Source: Ehretia macrophylla (lineage: Eukaryota; Streptophyta; Magnoliopsida; Boraginales; Ehretiaceae). Taken from it: 64,000 nucleotides of DNA. The notes beneath the pieces were generated by a model. It did not search any database, was not told where the DNA came from, and saw only the letters and a program-made list of their open reading frames with translations. The DNA is taken from contig CM075771.1 of assembly GCA_037974665.1 (NCBI GenBank), positions 36,502,425 through 36,566,424 on the forward strand. Reading direction: 5' to 3'. Both the position numbers and the translations under genes were made by a program. Numbering within the stretch: position 1 is the stretch's first letter; every line of letters starts with the position of its first letter. This document shows, piece by piece, positions 49,334 through 59,152 of this stretch.

Positions 49334-50660
49334 TCAGAGAGTGATCACCCATGTCCTAGCATTGGGTTGGTTAGCCCAAAATGCTAATAACGTGAAGTCC
49401 TTTCCAGTGATTCCACCCATCACCGCATATTCATTGCCAGACACGGGTAACGACTCAAGGATAGAAACCTTGTAGTCAATACCCCATTCCGCTAAACGAT
49501 CATAAACATGCCATAAAAGCTTGAAACAAACTAATGTTGGATCAATTGTCTCAAGTTTCCAATGCCGGTTCACAACCGGAGCGTTAAAGAAATCTTGGAT
49601 GGACACCTTAGGTGACCATACTGTCAGGTGATACCACCTCAAGTATGCAAGCCATTGTCGGACCCATGACCTCAGGGCAGTCCACTCTAAGAAATCTCGC
49701 GTTGAATCCCCAACTACTACTTCATTAGGGAATAACTTGAGCTCGTCAGCGGCTGTCTCTTTGCGGAGATAGTCTACTAAAGTAAAGTGCCCTTGAGGTA
49801 CGGATTCAACGGCCTACCACATCCCTGCCACAAATAAAAAAGGCATGGAATGTTTCTGGAACATCTTCAGCAACCTAGAAATGCTAGGAGAGTGCCGATG
49901 TGGGAAAGTACTAATACTACGCCTACTAACGCCACCTATCTAACACTAATGACTTATGTTTCAAAACAGGAATATCATAGCAGGAAAGGGTCTCTAGGTA
50001 GATAGCGGCTACGCACTTGTCGGCGATGACAATGTCGTCACCGTGTACCGCGTAACAGTCAAAGACTTGCTAAGGGTACACCTTGTCTGCTGCTAACCAT
50101 ATCAAAGCATTCAGGGTTAACGCAAACAAAGGCCAAGAAGAGGAATACCTTAACGGTTGACCCATGGAGAATTATACTAGTAAATTGGGTGTCTGCACCT
50201 AGTCCACTAGGAATGGATGTCCTGTCAATGACAGAGACACTCCTTGGGCGAAAGTTGGGCCAAATCAAGCGTCTAGGACTGCATACTAGAGGAGGAAGGG
50301 ACAACGATCAATCGCTGACCTCAAATCCACCGAGTATGTGCTCTTGGCGCCAACTAGGAAGCTCACAGGTGCCGTTGGGTTGAATGTACCATCCATAGGT
50401 AATTGAAGAAAAAGTTCCATCAACCATTCAGGAATAGGGTGTAGCAACCTCTGATTCACCCAGTTTCCTATGGCAAATATCATCCTCTTGCCCCCACCCT
50501 CTATTGACTGACCTAATCGACCTAGATAGGGCATAACTGGATCAAATTCAGGAAGAGGATTGTCTAAACCCACTTTAGAAGCGAAGTGCTCATAGTCTCC
50601 AACTGAGAACATTTCGTTATTTGGGTCAAAATAATACCTGATCTTGGGGAACCACAACAA
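49334..50660 (-). pseudogene. Mitovirus-type RNA-dependent RNA polymerase remnant
   Basis: On the minus strand the segment beginning at 50660 carries GGGKRMIFAIGN, NQRLL and MDGTFN, then a motif-A-like DLRSAIDR; motif B (GQPLRYSSSWPL) lies near 50120-50165 and the GDD of motif C at 50034-50042. These follow in order in one frame, broken by about five stops. A C-terminal piece (49334-49642, with FFNAPVVNRHW and LLWHVYDRLA) is in another frame, so sequence is shifted or lost between. Mitoviruses are capsidless RNA viruses of fungal and plant mitochondria, and copies of their polymerase are known from plant mitochondrial genomes. The remnant covers about 440 codons of a protein usually near 700-800. 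It cannot produce an enzyme. Confidence 0.87.
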
Positions 50661-51671
50661 ACACCCCTAATGGTGCGAAGGCCTTTCTGATCGAGGCCTT
50701 AATTCTCTTGGACCAATTGGAACCAAGAATTTAACTCGAATGGGAACGCCTAGAAGAAAGATTGGTCTCCCCGACCCCCCCTCCGGTGGTTCAACCGATA
50801 GGGTTCATCTTTGATGTTGTGGCCCTCCAAGTCGGGTCCCAACATATCATTTGAAGTAGAGGGATGGTTGAGATTGACGGGGCGTATCTCTAAAATAAAG
50901 CGGGAATTTTTTGACACAAATCCCTAGAGGTATCCAGGACTACTTTCATTACCGAAGGGGGAGCCGAGATAAAGTCAAATGTTGCCATACTCACTCTCTT
51001 GGCCTTCCGACCTACTTACTATTCATTATAGCCTATCTTTATACGACCATCTTGTCCGAGAATTCCTTGGATGCTGGTATCGTATATAAGATCGTGGCTG
51101 CATTTAGGAGTAGATCTTAACTATTTATATAAGAGAAGAAAGAGAGCTTTAGAAGTAGCCAATCTTTTCTTTATGCCCAAAAAATCCCATGTCTTTCTTG
51201 GTTAGACCAAGTCAACCAGCGATTTCCAACAAGTCTTTCCTCATTTTTGTTGGGGAGCAGAGCAGTCAAAGAAGAAAGAAAAGCAAATGATTATTCAACT
51301 CCTATCTTAGGTTTATCCCAGAGTGGCCGATAGGCTAAAAGTACTGTGGTGGCTGTATTGTTCGCAGAGAAGCGCTTTGCACGGTTGCCCTAAAAACCCC
51401 ATTCTTAGGGATTTCTTGGGGAAAGTATGTTGGTACAAAAAAACATTTCTTTGATTTGTTTCATATTTACCATATGATGATTTCTCATTATGAGCATGAA
51501 CGAAGGAAAGGGCGCTCGGGTGTCTTTATGCAAGGGACGGTACAGAAGAAGAACGAGAGCAGGTGAGGCGGGCTAAGATTCCATTCAAAGTAACGTAACA
51601 GGATTCGATGTTGCACCATCTTCAACTCTTATTAGGACCCAGAGTCTTTCGAGAAAAGGTCCCATCCTTCA
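50661..51671. other. NUMT spacer between the mitovirus remnant and nad1
   Basis: Mitochondrial-type DNA. The part just above 50661 may hold more of the polymerase N-terminus in another frame (AFAPLG-like residues on the minus strand near 50670-50690). I see no other gene; the open frame 50911-51120 (+) is unrecognised. Confidence 0.5.
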
Positions 51672-51749
51672 ATATCATGATTGGGTCAACCAAGCCAGAT
51701 CACGAGTGAAATATCATGATCGGGTCGACCAGGCTAGATCATGAGTGAA
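51672..51749 (+). repeat. Two-copy 39-bp tandem repeat just upstream of nad1 exon 1
   Basis: Copies at 51672-51710 and 51711-51749 (both ATATCATGAT...GAGTGAA) directly abut and differ at five positions, all transitions. The second copy ends 13 bases before the nad1 ATG. Confidence 0.9.
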
Positions 51750-51762
51750 TAGAAAATCAAAA

Positions 51763-52149
51763 ATGTACATAGCCATTCTAACTGAACTACTGGGAATAAT
51801 TCTACCACTTCTACTAGGAGTAGCCTTTTTAGTGCTAGTTGAACGTAAAGTAATGGCTTTTGTGCAACGTCGAAAGGGTCCTGATATAGTGGGATCATTT
51901 GGGTTGTTACAACCTTTAGCAGATGGTTTGAAATTGATTCTAAAAGAAACTATTTCACCAAGTAGTGCTAATTTCTCCATTTTTTGAATGGCTCCAGTGG
52001 TTACATTTATGTTAAGTCTAGTCGCTCGGGCCGTTGTACCTTTTGATTACGGTATGGTTTTGTCAGATCCGAACATAGGGCTACTTTATTTGTTTGTCAT
52101 ATCTTCGCTAGGTGTTTATGGAATTATTATAGCAGGTTAGTCTAGTAAT
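51763..52149 (+). pseudogene. nad1: Mitochondrial nad1 exon 1, nuclear pseudogene copy
   Basis: The 387-base segment encodes the N-terminus of NADH dehydrogenase subunit 1, a membrane part of respiratory complex [60 protein letters not shown]. The length equals exon 1 of plant mitochondrial nad1, which is trans-spliced to the remaining exons. Two stops inactivate it: TGA at 51985 (codon 75, where NAD1 has Arg) and TAG at 52138 (codon 126, where NAD1 has Trp). Codon 89 is CGG where the mature protein has Trp, which fits unedited mitochondrial DNA rather than edited RNA as the source. Other amino acid changes are scattered. It starts at ATG, whereas many plants create this start by editing ACG. 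Confidence 0.93.
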
Positions 52150-53729
52150 TATGGGGCGGCCGTTCAGTCGCCTATGATACTAGGACCAATAGGTCAAAAA
52201 AGGGTTTGTGCCATAGGTGTTGAACAATCTATTCTACACAGGTGTGGGCTTATAGGGCTAAGGCTCATAAACCCTTTCTTTCATTCATCAATAGGGCCCT
52301 AGTCGGTCACTTTTCTGGGCCAGGATCGATAAGTGGAAGTCATAAAAAATAGATCTTTCTCTTCGTACTTCAGATCAAGAGGAGGGGTTGCTTGTCAAGC
52401 CGGCCTATATATAAATAAAAAGATTCACTGTCTTTTAACCGACCCTTCTTCTTTGTCAATGCTACTAAGGACCTACAGGTTTGCCGACTTGACTTATGAA
52501 AGATAATGAGAATGGGTTTTTCAAACAAAAGGGAAAAGGTGCTACTTAGTTTTGCAGGCCTTTGTCATTGTTGGTCAACTAAGTACGGCCTGAGGCCCCC
52601 TGCGAATCCATAAATCTGAGGAGCATGCCGCAACAAAAGGATGGTCCCCTATACATTTCATTCTTTCTGAAATAGAGAAATTGAAGTACCCCACATTATA
52701 GTGAACCTCTCCTTGTGATCGGGACAAGGTAGATGCCTCCCAGTTGAGGGGCAAATCGACTCAGAGTTTTCTTAGGTGGCCACCAACCTACAGTTATCCT
52801 TAAACTTTCGTGCTTGGTGGAGAAGAAGCAAACAAAGGTACACTCGCTTGCTGTCTTGTTCTCTGTCGCGAACTAGGATCGCTCGCCAGAGGGTCAGATT
52901 AGAGCAAGAAAGGTTGAGAACATATTACCCAACTTTAGGGACAAGGGGCAAAACGACCTCTCGATCTACTTACTGCAGTCAAGGAATAAAAATGTCATCT
53001 AGGCGTTCCCTCTTGCTCTGATCTCCCCTACGCCTAGGACGTTGTCTAGGCCAAGAGCCATAGTTAGTTGTTGTTTCCATTTGGTTGTTTCTTTCTCGTT
53101 GTTGATACCGGCAAGACCCAGCCAGATGATGTCTGCTGGTTGGTAGTGAGAGGACTCTTAGTACCTGCATACTCAAAAGGGGACGCTGGTTAAAAAATAA
53201 TCATTTTTTTTTTGTTTCTTGCTCTCCCTTAGCAACGTGAAAGGAGTCTATATATCTGCTTAGCTTTGGTAGATTTTCCCCAATGCAATCCACAAAAATT
53301 CCACAAATCCCCTGGTGGATAAGTTTGAGACTCAGTTGTAGTGCGGAATTTTGTTTCTCGTCTGGTAGATCTGATCTATAGTTAGGGGAAATACATACAA
53401 AAAGGTTCGAAGAAGGAACGTGCATAAGAGTATATAACCAACCCACCCTTCTGTATAACCTATTCACATGAAGCGGCTGGATGCATAAGGGGTTTGTGAG
53501 ACCTTAGTTGGGATGCATAGGGGAGTCAACCTACAAGCACAGAAGAGCGTGGTACCGCTACCCTTCTCTAAGTAAAGGTAAGATTCTTAGCCCTGTTGAT
53601 GACTCCATCTAAAATACAATAGGGACAGTCGTTGCCAGCTACTCCTTTCGTATCTTGAAGAAAGTAAACTTAAGTAATAGTAATTGGGGTCAGGTCAATA
53701 ATAGCTATGGTTTTGCCCTACTGATTTAA
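52150..53729 (+). other. NUMT after nad1 exon 1: 5' part of the trans-spliced intron, then spacer
   Basis: The sequence after the exon (TATGGGGCGGCC...) is what would follow nad1 exon 1 in a plant mitochondrial genome: the 5' half of a group II intron split for trans-splicing. How far the intron piece extends is not decidable here. From about 52700 I see mitochondrial-type spacer with no recognised gene; short frames (52776-53021, 53201-53467) are unrecognised. It ends sharply at 53729, where the LTR of element F begins. Confidence 0.6.
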
Positions 53730-56278
53730 TGTAAGAACCCTACTTGAAATTCTGAATAATATGAAATAAGTGTTATTCACATGCTTAGATATGTGTTAAA
53801 TTAACATATCAAACTAAGTATTCGTTTCAAAATCTTATGATACCGACCATTGAGGGTTAAAACTTTTTGTAGTTAAATTTGGGTAATGTTAATATAATTA
53901 GAATCTTATCTGTTATTTAAATGGCTTATATAACCCAGCTGGCAAGATTTAACTTGAGATTATAATAATCTTTAACTATATAAATATTTATATGAATTGT
54001 TAACTTAAGTAACATACTAGATTTATGATTAAGAAATAATAGGTTCTGAGACTACTAAGCGAGTTGGAAGAATTAATTGAAATATCTTGTAATAGTAATA
54101 TTGTAAAAGATAAAGGGATGTTAGCGTAACACTTAAAATTAATCCAATAAGTTAGAATTCCCTAAGTAGTCGAAAGATTTTAAATGATTAGGGACGTTTG
54201 TTTACTCCCGTTTAGATTAAATGATTCAAGGTTTATTATAAACGATAGGGTCGGTTAATTGAAATAAGATACTCTTGCCACTTATGGAATAACTTTAGGT
54301 TATTATTTCACTAGCTCAAATCAGCTTGGAAGGTTGACACGTAGATTTAATTAATTTCACGTAGATTTAATTAATTTTAGCTATCGACTTATATGATATT
54401 GCATGATCATTAAAACATTCCAAAGTCTTATTATTTTCACGCTGCGAGGCTGCTGTACATACCATCATATAATTTAAATTAATTAGCTTGGTTGGTTTAG
54501 TTAAAGAAAAATTTTGTCATTAAGTTAACTTGAATGGAAGATTTATTAATTTCATTAATTGGCTTTTAAAATTTTTCCTAGTCTTAAGAGCAGTTTGTGA
54601 GCAACATAAATCAGGTGCAGTTTTCTTTTAAAATACATTGTTATTATCTTTTATACTTATTATATGAAACGTTCTGAATTTTCTTACTAGTAAAATTATA
54701 TGATGTTATTATTCTTATAAATGTCTATGGAGAATACGGGTAAGGAGGCCTTGGTGTTTTATATTGTGATCTAATTAATTGCAACATCAACAATCTAGAA
54801 TTGTGAGAGGTTATAATACGAAGGTAAGAGAATTAATCAAAGGATAGTTATTTTATTTAATGTATACATGTTATAGAATAATAGAGTTAGCCTGTGGTTA
54901 AATTTGCTTGGCATATATGGACCCAAGTAAGTAATCAGTAATGAGATAGTAAGAGGTTTTAAGTAAGGCCTAGGAAACGTTACCACTTTTCACTGGGTAG
55001 GGTTTACTTTAGGTTGTGTTAAATTCAAAAGGGTTCAATCAGAAAAATTGGACTATCAGATGACTGAATTACAACTTCTAAAATCCTAGTAATTAAGTTA
55101 TTATTATTTAACTAATTAGAAGACGGGATTACTGTTTTCCAGCTATCTACTCTCATCTTCTATATAAGTTCATTATACATTTTCAGTGACAACAATAAGT
55201 AAATTTATGAGGACAAGTTGTCCCTGATGTTTTCAGTTATGTACTATAACTTTATTTGCCCTATTTCAATTATTTGAACTCTCAGCAAGCATGTCTTACT
55301 ATTACACATGTTCGATTGGGGACAATCTCTTTTGATGTACCCTACCTATGTGTCAATACTATCTGTTGTGTGTTATATGACTACATGTGTATACATGTGT
55401 GCTACTTAGCAGTTGCAACCTCAGGCATGATAGCATTCGGACGCCGGGAAACATAAGGCTTACCGGCCCTCCCGTGACTATTGTGGTCCTATTCCCTCTT
55501 CTCGCTTGGGACCCCCTACCGCCCTTGGAGAGTTTCAACTCGCTTGGGAGTAGGATTGCCCTCGGAGATGCTGGGTCAAAGATTTCAGGTACAATTCTAA
55601 GTACCCTCCTGGGAGAGATAAGAAGTTGTGTTCTACTCCGGCCGGCCACCTCTAGAAGAAAAATTAGATTATATCCTTTGCAACATGATTTGTAATTGTT
55701 ATTATTTTCCGGTAATACTTAAATTGCTCTGCATCATGTTTTTTCTAAAAGCTCGAAAATGTTTTCAAAACCACCCTGATGACTACTCTGCACTGAGTTC
55801 GATTGAGCTCACGACCCATTCTTCCCCCATCACAGGTGAAACTGAAAAGACTGTAATACCGGCTAGTAACGATGTGCTTGATATGTCTATTAGGTAATTT
55901 GGATCACCTGATACCGAGGGGTGCTGATGTGCTGGTTCACTGCCACTACCTCTTTGATGACAATGATGTGGACTTTGAAGTTCCTCACCATTTAGTCTAC
56001 GATGTGATAGTTAATAATGTAATAATAGATATAGGTTTTGGCTCGTGTGTGACGGTGTTTGTCATGTACTATGGTTATGTTTTTGAATAGATATATTAGA
56101 CTCCCATACTCATTTTGTCGTTGTAAGATCTGGGTGTCAGAAATATGTAACCCTGGCTGTTTAACGGAATGGTTTATAATATAAGTAACACATTCAATCC
56201 TACTTTGTGCTAAAAACAATGCATGCTTAGAACCTTCGCTTGAGACTAAGAAGGATTAAGTAATTAGGGGTCGTTACA
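53730..56278 (+). repeat. Element F 5' LTR (2549 bp)
   Basis: TGTAAGAACCC to GGGGTCGTTACA, directly before a primer site. Strongly AT-rich, with one GC-rich block near 55430-55610. Not closely similar to the other LTRs by eye. A GGTAC...GTACC inverted repeat lies near 55588-55606. No gene. Confidence 0.82.
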
Positions 56279-56280
56279 GT

Positions 56281-56292
56281 TGGTATTAGAGC
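56281..56292 (+). promoter_or_regulatory. Element F primer binding site, one mismatch
   Basis: TGGTATTAGAGC, two bases after the LTR; the C to T change from TGGTATCAGAGC weakens pairing to the initiator-Met tRNA and is likely decay. Confidence 0.85.
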
Positions 56293-56414
56293 ATATTACG
56301 GTTTGGTTTTGTTAGAATAAGTTTATATGTGTTATATGTTTCCATTGTATATCTATGTGCTATATTTCATATGTGTATTAAATAAACGAAAGTGCCTGTG
56401 TGTATGTAGAAAGA

Positions 56415-57449
56415 ATGGCATGACCTAGTACCCGAAGAACTGGCAGGAATGCTGAACCAGTAGAAGAACCTGGTCAGGCTAATCTAGGAATAACCATGTT
56501 TAATCTGATGGCGACGACACTGGATAGGGTGTCCAGAGTTCTGGAACGCCAAGAGGTAAGGGAGGTAGGCAACCCTCACAATGTTGAAGGCAGGGAAAAT
56601 AATGATAATGGAGGAAACAGGATAAGTCCACTTAAGGAATTTCTAGGTTATTTTCCCCTAAAATTCTTCGGGGACCCAGATGATGAGAAGGCGGAAGCAT
56701 GGCTTGCGGAGGTAGAGAAACTTTATGAGACGTTGGATTACGATGGTGAACGAAAAGTTACACTTGCAGCATTTCTACTCAAAGGGGATGCAGAACAATG
56801 GTGGAAGGTGGTGAAGCGCCGATGGGAGGAAAACCATACACCTTACACCTGGGAAACTTTTACTGAAGTTTTTAAGGAAAAATACATTCCCGTAGTTGCC
56901 AAGGAGAAACGAGAAGAAGAATTTATGTCACTAAGACAGGGCGGCATGACCGTTGTCCAGTATGGGGCACGTCTTGACAAATTATCTCAATATATGCCTG
57001 AGCTGATGCAGCCAACAAGCCGGGCAATTTGAAAGTTCATAAGAGGATTAAGGGCTGAAATTCAGGATAGTTTGGTCGCTTTAAAATTTGAAACATATGG
57101 GGAGGCTGTGGACGCAGCCACACGAGTGTAAAAAAGGATGATAGAAACTAGGGGTGGACTAAGCCAGCCCAACAAGAAGCCTTTTTAACAAGCCCCAGTA
57201 TAGCAAAGAGCAAGCTCATGTTGTTTGGACCAAGGGCGTGATCAAACAGGACCAGTAGCTAACCAACCACAGTCAAGTGGGTTGGTAGCCTCCTCAGCTC
57301 GAGGACTAACGGGCACTAAAAGCCAAACCGCTATGTGTACCTACTGTCACAAAAAGGGACACACTGAGTCGCAGTGTTGGAAGAAGACGGAAAGGTGCGG
57401 TGGTTGTGGAAGCAGCCAACATCAAGTTAAGGATCGCCCTAGACGGTGA
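56415..57449 (+). pseudogene. gag: Element F gag: capsid and zinc knuckles, multiple stops
   Basis: ATG at 56415 is followed at the third codon by TGA (56421). The capsid region reads KGDAEQWWKVVKRRW and VVQYGARLDKLSQYMPEL, then meets TGA near 57030 (CGA expected in RAIRKF), a TAA near 57129, and two more stops by 57205. A first zinc knuckle (CTYC....H....C) is complete; the second ends in Arg instead of Cys (HQVKDR), near 57430-57440. A TGA at 57447 follows. All pieces share one frame, so decay has been by point mutation. Confidence 0.87.
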
Positions 57450-58644
57450 GGGGGATGGGATTACAATAAGGCTGCGTCATGTCAGCGGGTACAAGCTAAG
57501 GTTTATGCGATTGAACAGCAAAAGTTGCCTGATGATACCGCAGTGATAGAAGGTATATTTTTAATTTTAACTCAGCCTATTGAAGCTTTAATTGACACCG
57601 GGGTGACTCATTCATTCATTACTCCCGCTTGTGTGCATCGAATTAGTATCCCAGTTAGTAAATTATGTGATGGTATTGAGGTAAACACCTCGACGGGTAA
57701 CAAATTTATGACTGAATTTGCTTGTAGAGCCTGTGAAATTTAGGTTGAGGACTGTAAATTATCTGCTAATCTAATTCTTCTTCCTTTCGAGAAATATGAG
57801 GTTATTCTAGGAATGGATTGGTTATCCGCTCATCATGCACACCTGGATCGTAGAACAAAAATGTTAAGATTACAGGTACCAGGGCAACCGGTGATCGAAG
57901 TTATAAGCTGTAAAAAGGACTGCGAGGACAATGTTATAATCTCAGCAATAAAGGCCGCAAGATCTATCATGAAAGGAGGAATAGGGTTCCTCGCGTATCT
58001 GGTTAATAAACCAGTCGATAAGGCCAAATTGGAAGAGGTTGCCATAATAAAGGAATATCCAGATGTATCCCTTGAAGAGTTAATCGGGCTACCTCCAAAA
58101 CGAGAAATTGACTTCAACATTGAGTTATTACCTGGAACCCAACCAATTTCTAAAGCTCCCTATAGAATGGCTCTAGCAGAATTGAAAGAACTAAAAGTAC
58201 AATTGTAGGATTTAGTGGAGAAAGGTTTCATTCAACCCAGTTCTTCACCGTGGGGAGCGCCAGCGTTGTTTGTTAAGAAGAAGGATGGTTCCTTGAGATT
58301 ATGTATTGACTACCGGGGTTTGAATCAAGTAACAACCAAGAACAAATATCATTTTCCATTGATTGATGAATTGTTTGACCAGTTACAAGGAGCGAAAGTA
58401 TTCTCTAAATTTGATTTGAGGCAAGGTTATCATCAGTTCCAGATTAAGAAGGAGGATATACCAAGTGCCTTTCGAACTCAGTATGGGCACTATGAGTTTA
58501 TTGTGATGCCTTTTGGGTTAACCAATGCACCCGCAACCTTTATGGATATGATGCATCGAATATTCCGCTCCAACTTGGATCAATTTGTGGTGATATTCAA
58601 AGACGATATACTAGTCTACTCCAAGACTGAGAAAGAGCATGAGC
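57450..58644 (+). pseudogene. Element F pol: protease and part of reverse transcriptase
   Basis: Protease with LIDTGVTHSF near 57585-57615; a TAG near 57741; the linker with KEYPDVSLEELIGLPPKRE; reverse transcriptase from about 58215 with [34 protein letters not shown] and [16 protein letters not shown] at 58206 precedes it. The catalytic motif reads FKDD instead of FIDD near 58595, and one codon is missing in DIP-SAFRT. The frame ends at EKEHEL, where G is inserted. Confidence 0.88.
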
Positions 58645-59152
58645 TGTAATGCCCCGACCTAACCCCAAGCTAAAGGTTAAGTCCGGACCCGACACATGGA
58701 CAGAGTCTCCCCTGAACTGTGGACATTCTGAAAACCTGTAAACACTCAAATAAAGCCTCAACAAGATAAGACAAGCTTTTCATAACTAAACAACAAAGGT
58801 TCAAGGCCATCCGAGCCTTGAAGCATACAATAGTCCCAAAACACACAAGCATGCTAATGGCTAGAGTTAGAACATTTACTTCCAAGCATGCAAGGTAATT
58901 AAAGCAAAAACATAAGTTATTACAAGACATAGGCTTCCAAATCTATACCACGACCAACTATCCTTCAACTTTGAACAACAAGCATATACATAGCCCCTAG
59001 GCTACAAAATAGAACACAAGATAAACAAATGAGTCTTCCACATAGCAGCAAGTACAAAAACCACCTCAAGCTATCAGGCACAACAACTAAGGTAAAGGAT
59101 CAGCCTGAACTTCCTCCTCTTCTACTATCACCTCAACTAGCGGGGGATCACC
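58645..59152 (-). repeat. LTR fragment G, same or close family as element C
   Basis: On the plus strand it begins TGTAATGCCCCGACC, the reverse complement of the end of C's LTR (GGTTAAGTCCGGACC region matches 34790-34840 reversed). About 508 bp are present before element D interrupts it. It belongs to a minus-strand insertion in F, with predicted target duplication TGAGC (58640-58644); the rest lies beyond the window. Confidence 0.85.

Larger units (their letters stand above)
53730..58644 (+). mobile_element. Ty3/gypsy chromovirus F, 5' part, decayed
   Basis: 5' LTR 53730-56278, primer site 56281-56292, then gag, protease and reverse transcriptase in one frame with at least eight stops. At 58645, inside reverse transcriptase, it is interrupted by LTR fragment G; the remainder of F should lie beyond the window. 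The left edge abuts NUMT DNA; the predicted target duplication is TTTAA (53725-53729). Confidence 0.88.

Noticed and set aside
50059-50304. 81-codon minus frame as the continuation of the mitovirus polymerase
   Set aside because: Motif B and the GDD lie in the same frame as the motif A segment, so this open frame is a shadow in another register.
30380-53729. Whole window as a mitochondrial genome segment carrying transposons
   Set aside because: Nad1 has two stops, element C has a perfect 5-bp duplication, and full nested chromoviruses with gag and pol lie on both sides. Mitochondrial genomes usually hold only fragments of such elements.
41665-53729. Mitochondrial tRNA or rRNA genes
   Set aside because: I looked for T-loop GGTTCGAATC-type signatures with matching stems and for rRNA-like blocks and found none. 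A tRNA scan would be needed to exclude decayed copies.
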